A stretch of 64,000 nt of DNA, taken from assembly GCA_040218145.1 (NCBI GenBank), contig JAVJQK010000033.1, positions 369,117 through 433,116 on the forward strand, given 5' to 3'. Source of the DNA: Sandaracinaceae bacterium (GTDB lineage: Bacteria; Myxococcota_A; Polyangia; Polyangiales; Sandaracinaceae). Under the pieces are notes generated by a model, which saw nothing but the letters and a program-made list of their open reading frames with translations, was not told where the DNA came from and ran no database searches. The translations under genes and the position numbers were made by a program. Within the stretch, counting starts at the first letter, position 1, and each line of letters opens with the position of its first letter. Of this stretch, positions 8,816 to 17,148 are shown piece by piece.

Positions 8816-10117
8816 GTGATCCTGGTCGTCTACACCACCCACTATCGCGAAGGCGGCCCCAGCTTCGAGCGCGCCGCGCGCACGCTCGGCGACGGGCTGC
8901 GACGCGAAGACCCGGAGCGCGCGGTCCGGGTCGAGCGCGTCGAGAGCAAGCGAGCGCTGCGCCGCGTCCTGGCCGACCTCGCGGCCCGGGGCGAGACCCT
9001 CGAGGCGCTACACGTCGTGGCCCACGCCGGCATGTACGGGCCGATGTTCGGCTCGACCGACTGGCCCGAGCAGCTCAGCCCGCGCGAGTGGCAGACCCTC
9101 GAGATCCCCTTCGCGCCCGGAGCCGAGGCCTACTTTCACGCCTGCCGCTCGGCCCGCTGGTTCGCGCCCTTCTTCGCCCGCACCTTCGGGGTGCCGGCCC
9201 ACGGATACCACTGGTACACCGCGTTCTCCGCCGCGCCGGATCGCTTCGTCTGGCCCGGGCTCCGCGGCGACGGTCACCCGCTCTACGTCTTCGGCTGCCC
9301 GGGCAAGAAGTCTCACGGGCTGCTCGCCTCGGCGCGCAAGTACGCGGGCCTCACGGCGGCCGAGCCCATGCGACGCTTCGAGCCCGAAGGAGACGCGGCG
9401 GTCGGCTACGACGGGGTGGCCGAGGCCTACGACGCGGTGTTCGACGACATCCGCGTGCGACACGACGAGGTGCGATGGATCGAGGCGCGGCTCGACGCCC
9501 TGCCGCCCCGCCCTGACGTGCTCGACCTCGGCTGCGGCAACGGCGCGCTCCTCGCGCAGCTCGCGCCGCGCCTGGCGAGCGGGGTGGGCCTGGACGCGTC
9601 GGCGCGCATGGTGGAGCGAGCGCGCGCGCGGACCACGCAGCTGGCGCACGTCTCGATCGCCCACGTGGACGGGCCCTCCATCCCCCTGCCCGACGCCAGC
9701 GTGGACGTGGCGATCTCGATGCTGTCGTTCCGCTACCTCGACTGGGATCCGATCGTGCGGGAGCTCGGGCGCGTCCTGCGTCCGTCCGGCCGGCTGCTGG
9801 TCGTGGACATGGTCGAGAAGCCCGCGTCGCTCTGGCAGCTGCCGCGCGCCACGTGGGACCGAGGGCGCGTGCTCGCGCGGGCGCTCGGCACCCCCTCGTA
9901 CCAACGACGCCTGCGCGCGCTGGTGCGCTCTCCCGAGTGGGCGAGGGTGCTGGCCCACAACCCGATGCGCGCCTTGCACGAGTACGACTGGTACCTCCAC
10001 AGCCGCTTCCCCGCCGGGCAGATGTGGACGCTCAACGTGGGTCGACGGGCGCGCGTGATCGCCTTCGACACGGGCCCCTTCCGCGAGGCGCGCCTGGACG
10101 CGCTGTCCTATCCATGA
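8816..10117 (+). CDS. Fusion: caspase/CHAT-like N-terminal domain plus SAM methyltransferase
   Basis: GTG start at 8816, 433 residues. The C-terminal half (from about 195) is a class I SAM methyltransferase: motif I VLDLGCGNGALLAQLAP (237-243), acidic loop GVGLDASARMV, and VLRPSGRLLVVDMVEKP. The N-terminal 190 residues show alternating strands with EALHVVAHAGMYGPMFG (His66/His70) and AYFHACRSARWFAPFFA (Cys110), reminiscent of the His...Cys dyad and ACxSA strand of caspase-like/CHAT peptidases. That resemblance is inference; the methyltransferase is clear. The stop overlaps the next ATG (ATGA), so it is translationally coupled to the racemase-like gene. Confidence 0.75.
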   Translation: MILVVYTTHYREGGPSFERAARTLGDGLRREDPERAVRVERVESKRALRRVLADLAARGETLEALHVVAHAGMYGPMFGSTDWPEQLSPREWQTLEIPFAPGAEAYFHACRSARWFAPFFARTFGVPAHGYHWYTAFSAAPDRFVWPGLRGDGHPLYVFGCPGKKSHGLLASARKYAGLTAAEPMRRFEPEGDAAVGYDGVAEAYDAVFDDIRVRHDEVRWIEARLDALPPRPDVLDLGCGNGALLAQLAPRLASGVGLDASARMVERARARTTQLAHVSIAHVDGPSIPLPDASVDVAISMLSFRYLDWDPIVRELGRVLRPSGRLLVVDMVEKPASLWQLPRATWDRGRVLARALGTPSYQRRLRALVRSPEWARVLAHNPMRALHEYDWYLHSRFPAGQMWTLNVGRRARVIAFDTGPFREARLDALSYP

Positions 10118-10875
10118 AGCTCGGCACGCTCGACTGGGGCATCGGCGGGCTCGGCGTGCACCAGCGCCTGCTCGCGCTCGGCGTCGCCGACGACGCGCTG
10201 TACCTGAGCGACGCCGGCTTCACCCCCTACGGCAAGCTCGAGGAGGACGCGCTCGCCGCGCGGGTGGCGGGCTGCCTCGAGCGGCTGTCCGCCGCGGGCT
10301 GCACCCACGTGGTCGTCGGCTGCAACGCGGCCAGCACCGTGCTCTCCCACCCGCGCGTGCGCCACGCCGCCGCGACGCTGCAGGACGTGCTCGGCGTGAT
10401 CTCGCCGACGCTCGACGCCGTGCTCGCGGCGCCCCCCGCCGAGGTGCTCGTGCTGGGAGGCGCGCGCACCGTCGCCTCGAGCCTCTATGCGCGCCCCCTC
10501 GAGGCGGCCGGCGTGCGCGTGAGGCAGCGGGTCGCGCAGCCCCTGTCGGCGCTGATCGAGGCGGGCGTGCTCGAGGGGCCGGCGCTCGACGCGTGCCTCG
10601 ACGCGATCTGCGGCCCCGTGTCCGACGCCCGGGTGGTGATCCTCGCTTGCACCCACTACCCGGCCGTCGCCGACGCGATCGCGCGGCGCTTCCCCCACCT
10701 CGAGCGATGCGTGGACCCCTCGGTCGAGACGGCCCGCGTGGCGCACGCGCGCTGGGGTATGGCGCACGCACCGACCCGCGCCACGACGGCCTGGACCACC
10801 GGGGACCCGGCGGCGAGCGGCCGCACGGCCCTGGCCGCGTTCGGGGTGGAGGCGCGCTTCGAGCGGGTGCCGTGA
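10114..10875 (+). CDS. Glutamate racemase-like Asp/Glu racemase
   Basis: 253 residues, start overlapping the upstream stop. MurI-type motifs: LDWGIGGLGV (Asp7; normally DSGVGGL), SDAGFTPYG, first catalytic Cys in VVVGCNAAST (Cys70), second in VILACTHYP (Cys179, followed by His181). Both cysteines are kept, so racemisation is possible. The Ser after Asp7, which contacts substrate in MurI, is Trp here, and the usual cell-wall gene context is absent. It may be a MurI paralogue with another amino-acid substrate. The coupling to a methyltransferase fusion is unusual. Confidence 0.8.
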   Translation: MKLGTLDWGIGGLGVHQRLLALGVADDALYLSDAGFTPYGKLEEDALAARVAGCLERLSAAGCTHVVVGCNAASTVLSHPRVRHAAATLQDVLGVISPTLDAVLAAPPAEVLVLGGARTVASSLYARPLEAAGVRVRQRVAQPLSALIEAGVLEGPALDACLDAICGPVSDARVVILACTHYPAVADAIARRFPHLERCVDPSVETARVAHARWGMAHAPTRATTAWTTGDPAASGRTALAAFGVEARFERVP

Positions 10876-10935
10876 AGGCGGGACGCCGCGCGTTCTCGTC
10901 AGCGCTCGGAGAAGCCTGTTACCGTGCCCGCGACG

Positions 10936-13395
10936 ATGACGCGACCGCTCGCACTGGCTCTGTTCGCCTGTCTATCCGGGTCCCTCGCCGCCGCGCCCGC
11001 CTCGGCCCAGCAGGCGTCGTACGGGCAGTACCTGCTCGTGCTCGACGACTCCGGCTCGATGGACGACTCGGACCCGCGCCGGCTCGTGGAGATGGCAGCC
11101 CTGGCGTTCGCGGGCGCGCTCGAGGACGGCGACCAGGTGATGCTCGCGGGCCTCAACGAGCTGGCGAGCGGCGAGGTGACGGGCCCGCGCTTCGTCTCCC
11201 CGCGCGAGCTGCTCGAGGGGCGCGACGGCCCCGAAGGCACGCGCCGGCTCAGCTCGGAGCGGGTGACGCGCCTGGGCCAGCACGAAGGCCAGACGCCTTG
11301 CCGCGACGCGCTGGAGCGCGCGCGCTCGATCCTCAACGCGATGGCCTCGGCCGGGGCGCCGCAGACCCTGCTGATGCTGACCGACGGAGCGTGCAACGGC
11401 GGCGCGGTCACGCCCTCGGCCGAGTGGCTGGGCGGGCTGCGCGCGCGCGAGCGGTTTCGCTTCGTGCTCCTGATGCGTGAGGGACGGACGCGCCCGGACC
11501 CGACGCTCGCACAGTACGCGCGCGACACCGGCTGGACGGGCGACGCGCGGGTCGCCTTCGACGCCCGCTCGCTCCTGCGCGCCTTCGCCGAGGTGCTCTC
11601 GTTCTCTCGGGGGCTGCGCTACGACGACGGCGGCCGGGTCGGGCTCGAGCGCACCTTCGCGGGCGCCCGCACCGTGCGCGTGCTCGCGATCCAGGAGCAG
11701 GGGACCGAGCGCATCGCCCTCGCGCGCGTCCAGGACGGGCGCCGCTCGGACCTGCCCGGCGGCCCGACCTATCGACACCCCGAGCACGGCTGGAGCCTGC
11801 GGGTCGCGGCGGACGCGGCGAGCCCGACGCCCTACGCGGTGACGAGCCCGACGGCCGGCGCGGAGGTGCTGGTGATCCCGGTCTACGGGCGGCTCCGGAT
11901 CGAGGCGGTGGTCGCGCCGTGCGGAGAGGCGCCCGAGCTGCCGTGGAACCACGAGCGCACGGTGCGCGCGGGGCAGCCAGCGTGCGCCTGGGCGCGGCTG
12001 GTCGGCGACGCGGGCGAGACCATCCACCCCACCCGCTCCTTTCACTTCCAGCTCGAGGTCTGCGAGCAGGCGGAGTGCGCAGACGCGACCGCGATGCAGG
12101 CGGGCGAGGACGGGAGCTTCCACGCGCAGCTCGGCGCGCAGCTCCCGCTCGGCCGGCACGAGCGGACCTTCCGGGCGAGCGGCGAGGGCATGGCGGCGCC
12201 GATCTCGCTGCGCCGCGGCTTCTCGGCCGTGAGCTTCGGCGTGCACCGCGTCGCGACGACCGACGCGCCCGGCCGCCCGATCCGCGAGGTCGCGCTGGGC
12301 ACGCTGCCGCAGCCGACGGCGAGCGATCTGTCCCTGACGGTCAGCGGGGCTTTCCCGGCCGGGAGCCACGCGTCGATCACCTGCGAGGTCGAGGGCGATC
12401 CCGCCGCGCAGGGCTGCGTCGAGTGTCGCCCGCGGACCGACCGGGTCGCCCTGACGGACCCGTTCACGGTCCAGCTCACGGTCCGCGCGACCGCCTTCTG
12501 CCCCGCGGTGTCCGACGACGAGGGGCGCGAGCTGCCGATCACGATGCGCGCGCTGATCCGCCCCGAAGGCGAGGTGCCCGAGCACGCCATCCCCATCCGC
12601 GCGACCCTCCGCTACGCGCACGCCGCGCCGCTGACGATGGAGCTCGCGGGCGGCGCCCGTGCCGAGCATGCGTGGGTGGTCCCCGGCCCCGTGGCGCCCA
12701 CGGAGGTGACGGCGCGCCTCGAGCTGGACGCGGACGGCGTGACCGGCGGCGCGACGGCCGAGACCCAGCGCCTGCGCGCGGGCGAGGACCGCACCGCCTC
12801 GCTCGACGCCTTCGCGGAGGCCGAGGACTGCTGCGGCGCGGGCGACTACACGGGCACGCTCGTGCTCGAGGCGGCGTCGGGCGGGCCCGCGCTCCGGGTC
12901 CCGGTCACCGTCACCGTCACCGACCCTGGCTTCTGGGTGTGCCCCGGCAAGCAGATCGCGATGGCGCTCGCCGCGCTGCTGGCGCTGGCGTTCCTGATCT
13001 GGCTGATCCGCGGCTTCCTCTCGCCCGCGAAGTTCCGGGACGGCGCGGTGCTCATGTGGGCGCGCAGCCACGACGCGCTGCTCCGCCTGCGCGACGGCGA
13101 CGAGGGCTGGCGCAAGCTCGGCCGCTTCACCGAGACGGCGCGCGGCTTTCGACGCAACGCCACCCTGCACCTCGGCGGCAAGCAAGCACCCTTGCCGTCT
13201 CTCAAGCGCCTCGCCGCCGACGGACGCATCGAGGCGACCGAAGGCGGCGGCGCGAAGCTCATCGTGACGGGCCCGGGGGTGGAGAAGTTCGAGGAGTCGA
13301 GCGGCTGGGTCGAGCTGTCCCCGGGCGACTACCCGGTGCCCAACCGCGTGACCCTGCGTCGCGGCGAAGAGACGTACCTCCAGCTGCGGCTGTGA
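10936..13395 (+). CDS. VWA-domain membrane protein with signal peptide
   Basis: Start taken at ATG 10936 (signal peptide MTRPLALALFACLSGSLAAA...ASAQ); a GTG at 10924 in frame is an alternative. A von Willebrand A domain follows at once: LLVLDDSGSMDDSDPRR is the DxSxS metal-adhesion motif and LLMLTDGACNGG the later Asp. The middle (about 230-660) is a beta-rich extracellular region with paired Cys residues. One transmembrane helix (AMALAALLALAFLIWLIRGFL, about 675-695) precedes a cytoplasmic C-terminal domain of about 120 residues. Such proteins act as periplasmic metal-dependent adhesion or scaffold proteins. The ligand is unknown. Confidence 0.78.
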   Translation: MTRPLALALFACLSGSLAAAPASAQQASYGQYLLVLDDSGSMDDSDPRRLVEMAALAFAGALEDGDQVMLAGLNELASGEVTGPRFVSPRELLEGRDGPEGTRRLSSERVTRLGQHEGQTPCRDALERARSILNAMASAGAPQTLLMLTDGACNGGAVTPSAEWLGGLRARERFRFVLLMREGRTRPDPTLAQYARDTGWTGDARVAFDARSLLRAFAEVLSFSRGLRYDDGGRVGLERTFAGARTVRVLAIQEQGTERIALARVQDGRRSDLPGGPTYRHPEHGWSLRVAADAASPTPYAVTSPTAGAEVLVIPVYGRLRIEAVVAPCGEAPELPWNHERTVRAGQPACAWARLVGDAGETIHPTRSFHFQLEVCEQAECADATAMQAGEDGSFHAQLGAQLPLGRHERTFRASGEGMAAPISLRRGFSAVSFGVHRVATTDAPGRPIREVALGTLPQPTASDLSLTVSGAFPAGSHASITCEVEGDPAAQGCVECRPRTDRVALTDPFTVQLTVRATAFCPAVSDDEGRELPITMRALIRPEGEVPEHAIPIRATLRYAHAAPLTMELAGGARAEHAWVVPGPVAPTEVTARLELDADGVTGGATAETQRLRAGEDRTASLDAFAEAEDCCGAGDYTGTLVLEAASGGPALRVPVTVTVTDPGFWVCPGKQIAMALAALLALAFLIWLIRGFLSPAKFRDGAVLMWARSHDALLRLRDGDEGWRKLGRFTETARGFRRNATLHLGGKQAPLPSLKRLAADGRIEATEGGGAKLIVTGPGVEKFEESSGWVELSPGDYPVPNRVTLRRGEETYLQLRL

Positions 13396-13487
13396 TCAGC
13401 CCACGGCGCTGGACGCGATGATCGACGCCTGAAGCGGCGAGGGGGTTCCGCTCGGGACCGCGCGACCCCATGACATGCGGGTCCGCC

Positions 13488-15083
13488 ATGTCTTGCCACG
13501 ATCCCAAGAGCGAGTTCTGTCCCCACGCGGGAATGATGGCCGCCCAGAGCGAGTCCCCCGCGAGCTTCGCGGGCAAGGTCGCCGGCGACGCGCGCCTCCG
13601 CGTCCGCGCCGCCGCCCTGGTCGCGCTCGCGCTCTGGGGGCTCTACATCCTGGTCGAGTCGATCCGCGGCCACGTGGACGACTTCATCGGGGGCACCGCC
13701 CTGACGGTCGGGCTCGGCTCGGCCGCCTTGCTCTGGGCCTCGACCCGCTCCCTCGGCGCCAAGACGATGGCCGCGATCGGCTCGCTCTATCTGCTCGGGA
13801 CCAGCTTCGCGATCGCCGCCGTCGAGCAGCACGCCGGCATGGCGGTCGGGCTCGGCGCAGGCGTGAGCTGGACGGCGCTCTGGGTCGCCTTCTTCCCGCT
13901 GCTGGTGCCGTGCTCGCCCCGCCGCACGCTGGTCAAGGCGCTGGTGGCCGCGACCGCGACCCCGCTCGCGTTCCTCCTCTTGGTCGTCTTGCCCGGCCGG
14001 CCCATCCCCGCGCCGCTCGAGCTGGTGGCGCTCTTCGTCCCCGTCTACGTGGCCGCGCTGATGGCCTTCGCGGGGGCCAAGATGCTCGAGAAGCTCGGCG
14101 ATCGCCTCTCTCAGGCGGTGTCGGTCGGGCGCTACGAGCTGGTGCGCAAGCTGGGCGAGGGCGGCATGGGCGAGGTCTGGGAGGCGCGCCATCGGCAGCT
14201 CGCCCGGCCCGTCGCGCTCAAGGTGATCACGCCCAAGCGGGAGGACGACACCACGCAGCGGCGTCGCTTCGAGCGCGAGGCGCGCGCGACGGCGGCGCTG
14301 CAGTCCCCGCACACCGTGCAGCTCTACGACTACGGCACGACCGACCAGGGCCAGCTCTTCTACGCGATGGAGCTGCTCGAGGGCATGGACCTCGAGGCCC
14401 TGATCCGCGAGCACGGCCCGATGCCGCCCGCGCGGGTCGCCCACGTGCTCCGCCAGGCGCTCGACTCCCTCGAGGAGGCGCACGCGCGCGGCCTCGTGCA
14501 CCGCGACATCAAGCCGGCGAACCTGCACCTCGGCCGGCACGGGCTGCACCACGATCACCTCAAGGTGCTCGACTTCGGGCTGGTGAAGCCGGCCCCGGGA
14601 GACGTGGAGCTCGGCCCGACGCTCACCGCCGATGGGCGCATCAGCGGCACCCCCGCCTACCTCGCCCCCGAGACGGTCGCCGGCGACCGCGACATCGACG
14701 GCCGCGCCGACGTCTACGCGCTGGGCTGCGTCGCCTACTGGCTGCTGACCGGGAAGCGCGTCTTCCCGGGCGAAGACATCTTGCGTGTCGCGGTCGCGCA
14801 CGTCACCGAGACCCCCATCCCGCCGAGCCTGCGCGGGGCCGAGGATCTGGGCTCGGACTTCGAGGCGCTGATCATGGCGACCCTCGAGAAGGATCCCGTC
14901 CGACGCCCGGACGCGGCGAGCCTTCGCGAGATGCTGGCCTCGGTGAAGGTCGGCCCGTGGTCCGAGTCGGACGCGAAGGACTGGTGGGGGGAGCACGGCG
15001 CGCTGCCTCCGCCCCGCGTGCGCGAGGACACGCCGACGCCGCGCACGGCGCCGATGCGCCCCGCCATCTTCGGCCACGCCTGA
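13488..15083 (+). CDS. Polytopic-membrane Ser/Thr protein kinase
   Basis: About 531 residues from the ATG at 13488 (ATG 13470 is also possible). The N-terminal 190 residues contain five or six hydrophobic helices (e.g. LVALALWGLYILVESI, LVKALVAATATPLAFLLLVVL). The kinase starts near residue 205: KLGEGGMGEVWEA, ALKVI, catalytic loop HRDIKPANLHL, DFGLVKP, GTPAYLAPE, all intact. This is the reverse of the usual layout, with a membrane sensor before the kinase. The start MSCHDPKSEFCPHAG has a small Cys/His cluster. Substrates unknown; the 3' neighbour begins 15 nt later. Confidence 0.9.
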   Translation: MSCHDPKSEFCPHAGMMAAQSESPASFAGKVAGDARLRVRAAALVALALWGLYILVESIRGHVDDFIGGTALTVGLGSAALLWASTRSLGAKTMAAIGSLYLLGTSFAIAAVEQHAGMAVGLGAGVSWTALWVAFFPLLVPCSPRRTLVKALVAATATPLAFLLLVVLPGRPIPAPLELVALFVPVYVAALMAFAGAKMLEKLGDRLSQAVSVGRYELVRKLGEGGMGEVWEARHRQLARPVALKVITPKREDDTTQRRRFEREARATAALQSPHTVQLYDYGTTDQGQLFYAMELLEGMDLEALIREHGPMPPARVAHVLRQALDSLEEAHARGLVHRDIKPANLHLGRHGLHHDHLKVLDFGLVKPAPGDVELGPTLTADGRISGTPAYLAPETVAGDRDIDGRADVYALGCVAYWLLTGKRVFPGEDILRVAVAHVTETPIPPSLRGAEDLGSDFEALIMATLEKDPVRRPDAASLREMLASVKVGPWSESDAKDWWGEHGALPPPRVREDTPTPRTAPMRPAIFGHA

Positions 15084-15098
15084 GCCATACTCCGCCGC

Positions 15099-16349
15099 GT
15101 GGATCGATGGACGCGGGCGAGCTTGGCCTCGGCGGCGCCGCTCTGGGCAGCGGCCGGCGCCACGCTCGCGAGCCTGGCGCCGGTCGCGGGGGCAGACGCC
15201 CGCTTCGCGCTCGTGACCTCGGGCATGGCCTGGCCGCTGGCGATCGCCCGCGCGCTGCGGCCCGGCGCCTCCGCGCGCTCCCGGTGGGTCGTCGCGCTCC
15301 TGGCCCTCCCCTGGCTCGGCGCGATCGCGGCGCCGAGATCCACCCTCGCCCTGACCTGGCTCAGCGGCGGCGTGCTCTTCCTCGGCGTGGACGCGCTCGC
15401 GCACGCGGCGCGGACCAGCTGGAGACTCGCCCGGCCGCTCCCGGCGCGCCTCGCGCTCTCCGCCGTCGGCGCCGCGCCGGGCCTCTACCTCTGGGTCGCG
15501 GCCGGCGTCGTGCTCTTCAACACCCAGCTCGCCATCGCGCCGGTGAAGCTCGCGCACCAGCGGCCGGCGACGGATCCGGGCGAGCGCGCGGTCACCCTTC
15601 ACACCGACGACGCCTACGCGCTCGGCGCGACCTACACGCCGGGCGAGGACGGCGCCCCCGGGATCGTGCTGACGCACGGGGTGGCCGACGGGCGCACGCG
15701 CTTCTTGCCCTGGGCGCACCGTCTGCGCGAGGACGGCTACCACGTGCTCCGCTACGACCTGCGCGGGCACGGCACGAGCGAGGGCGCGGTCGTCACCTAC
15801 GGCCAGCGAGAGCGCGTGGACCTGCGCGCCGCGATCGCGTGGCTCCGCGAGGCGCCCGGCGTCGACGGCTCCCGGATCGGGCTCGCCGCCGCGTCGATGG
15901 GCGGCGCGGTCACCCTGGCCGCCCTCCCCGACCTCGCCGCGGATCCACGGAGCGGGGTGCGGTGCGCGGTCTTGCTCGCCCCGGCGTCTTTCTTCCCCGA
16001 GCTCGTCGCGCAGCGCGTGGCCTTCCTGGGGCCGCTCGCGCCCTTCGTGCTGAACGGCAGCGCCGTCGTCGCCCGCGCGATGGGCCAGACGCCGATGACG
16101 GCGTGGGACCCCGTCGCGCGTCCGCCCGGGCTGCCCGTCTTGGTGCTCCACGGCACCGCGGACCGGACCATCCCCCCGGCGCTGAGCGAGCGCCTCGCCG
16201 CCCGCGACGCCGAGGTGGAGCTTCAGCTCCTCCCCGGCGTCGGGCACGACGAGATCCCGGCCGTGGTCGCCGCGCAGCGCTGGGATCGCGTGCGCGGCTT
16301 CTTGACGGATCACCTCGGCGAAGCGCCGCCGCTCAGTTCTCCGAGATGA
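15099..16349 (+). CDS. Membrane-anchored alpha/beta hydrolase
   Basis: GTG start 15 nt after the kinase. The first 150 residues are four or so hydrophobic segments; the hydrolase begins near residue 165. Motifs: GIVLTHGVADGRTRF (oxyanion), YHVLRYDLRGHGTSEG, nucleophile elbow GLAAASMGGAVT (Ser in AASMG), acid VLVLHGTADRTIP, and His in GVGHDE. This is a complete Ser-Asp-His triad of the S9/serine aminopeptidase-S33 or esterase kind. The last 17 nt overlap the convergent lipoprotein gene. Function in the cell is not readable beyond a hydrolase at the membrane. Confidence 0.8.
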   Translation: MDRWTRASLASAAPLWAAAGATLASLAPVAGADARFALVTSGMAWPLAIARALRPGASARSRWVVALLALPWLGAIAAPRSTLALTWLSGGVLFLGVDALAHAARTSWRLARPLPARLALSAVGAAPGLYLWVAAGVVLFNTQLAIAPVKLAHQRPATDPGERAVTLHTDDAYALGATYTPGEDGAPGIVLTHGVADGRTRFLPWAHRLREDGYHVLRYDLRGHGTSEGAVVTYGQRERVDLRAAIAWLREAPGVDGSRIGLAAASMGGAVTLAALPDLAADPRSGVRCAVLLAPASFFPELVAQRVAFLGPLAPFVLNGSAVVARAMGQTPMTAWDPVARPPGLPVLVLHGTADRTIPPALSERLAARDAEVELQLLPGVGHDEIPAVVAAQRWDRVRGFLTDHLGEAPPLSSPR

Positions 16350-16932
16350 CCTCCTCGACCGGGGTCGCGCCGCCAGAGCCGCCCTCGTCGGCGGGGCTGA
16401 GCTGCGCGTCGCAGACGGCCTTCGCGCATCGGTAGGCGGCCGTGTTGCCGCAGGGCACGGCGCCGCCACAGTTTCGCAGACACCCCTGATAGTCGCGCGC
16501 GCAGCCCCCGTCGCCGTTGCAGCAGCCCATGCCGAGCGCCTGCGTGTTCGCGCCGACGTCGGAGTCGGTGGACGCTTCGGGAACCTCGAGCGCGGGCTCG
16601 ATCACAAGCACCGCGAGCGGCTCACCGCCGGCGCGCTCCACGACGAGCTGCGACGCGACCGGCAGCGACGCCTCGACCTGGCCGTCGGAGAGGCCGACCG
16701 CTTCCCCGCCGTCCCAGCGGAGGCGGAGCTCGCCCTCGGTCGCCCACGCATCGAGCAGCTCGGGCGCGAGCCACACCGCGCCGCTCTCGACCGTGTAGAC
16801 ACCGACCACCTGATCGGTGCCGTCCAGCACCAGCGGCAGGGTGCCTCCGGACGCCCCTTCGTTCGCGCACGCGCCGAGCGCAGAGATCATGAGCAAGGCG
16901 GGCAGTAGACGAGCCAGTCCATTCGCGTTCAT
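16333..16932 (-). CDS. Hypothetical lipoprotein with Cys-rich C-terminus
   Basis: 199 residues. Signal and lipobox MNANGLARLLPALLMISALGAC, then a beta-rich Glu/Val region, then a cluster MGCCNGDGGCARDYQGCLRNCGGAVPCG with more Cys to the end (YRCAKAVCDAQ), probably disulfide-bonded. No family recognised. The gene converges on the alpha/beta hydrolase and overlaps it by 17 nt. Upstream (16933-17148) I see no clear promoter. Confidence 0.65.
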   Translation of the reverse strand: MNANGLARLLPALLMISALGACANEGASGGTLPLVLDGTDQVVGVYTVESGAVWLAPELLDAWATEGELRLRWDGGEAVGLSDGQVEASLPVASQLVVERAGGEPLAVLVIEPALEVPEASTDSDVGANTQALGMGCCNGDGGCARDYQGCLRNCGGAVPCGNTAAYRCAKAVCDAQLSPADEGGSGGATPVEEVISEN

Positions 16933-17148
16933 CGCGTCTCCTTCAATTCCATTTGCAGCGCTTCACGCGACACGCCGCCATGCGGTCGCGCCTCGCGCCG
17001 TCACATCGAGCCTGCACACTGGCAGGAGAGAGCCCTAACGCGAAGCGGTTGCGCTTGATCCGCGTTCAAGCGACGCGACCTCACTCGCCCCCGGGCGAGG
17101 AAGCACGCACCCCCACGATCACAAACCGAGATGTCGCGTGCTCGCGAC

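Noticed and set aside
13329..16469. 1046-codon open frame on the minus strand opposite the kinase and hydrolase genes
   Set aside because: It has no domain, is Arg/Ala/Gly-rich, and lies over two clear plus-strand genes; long antisense frames are expected at this GC content. The same applies to those over ppk1, the tubulin-like pair and the helicase-like gene.
17084..17099. ctcgccc/gggcgag hairpin as ppk1 terminator
   Set aside because: The loop would be only two to four nt and no T run follows on the minus strand.
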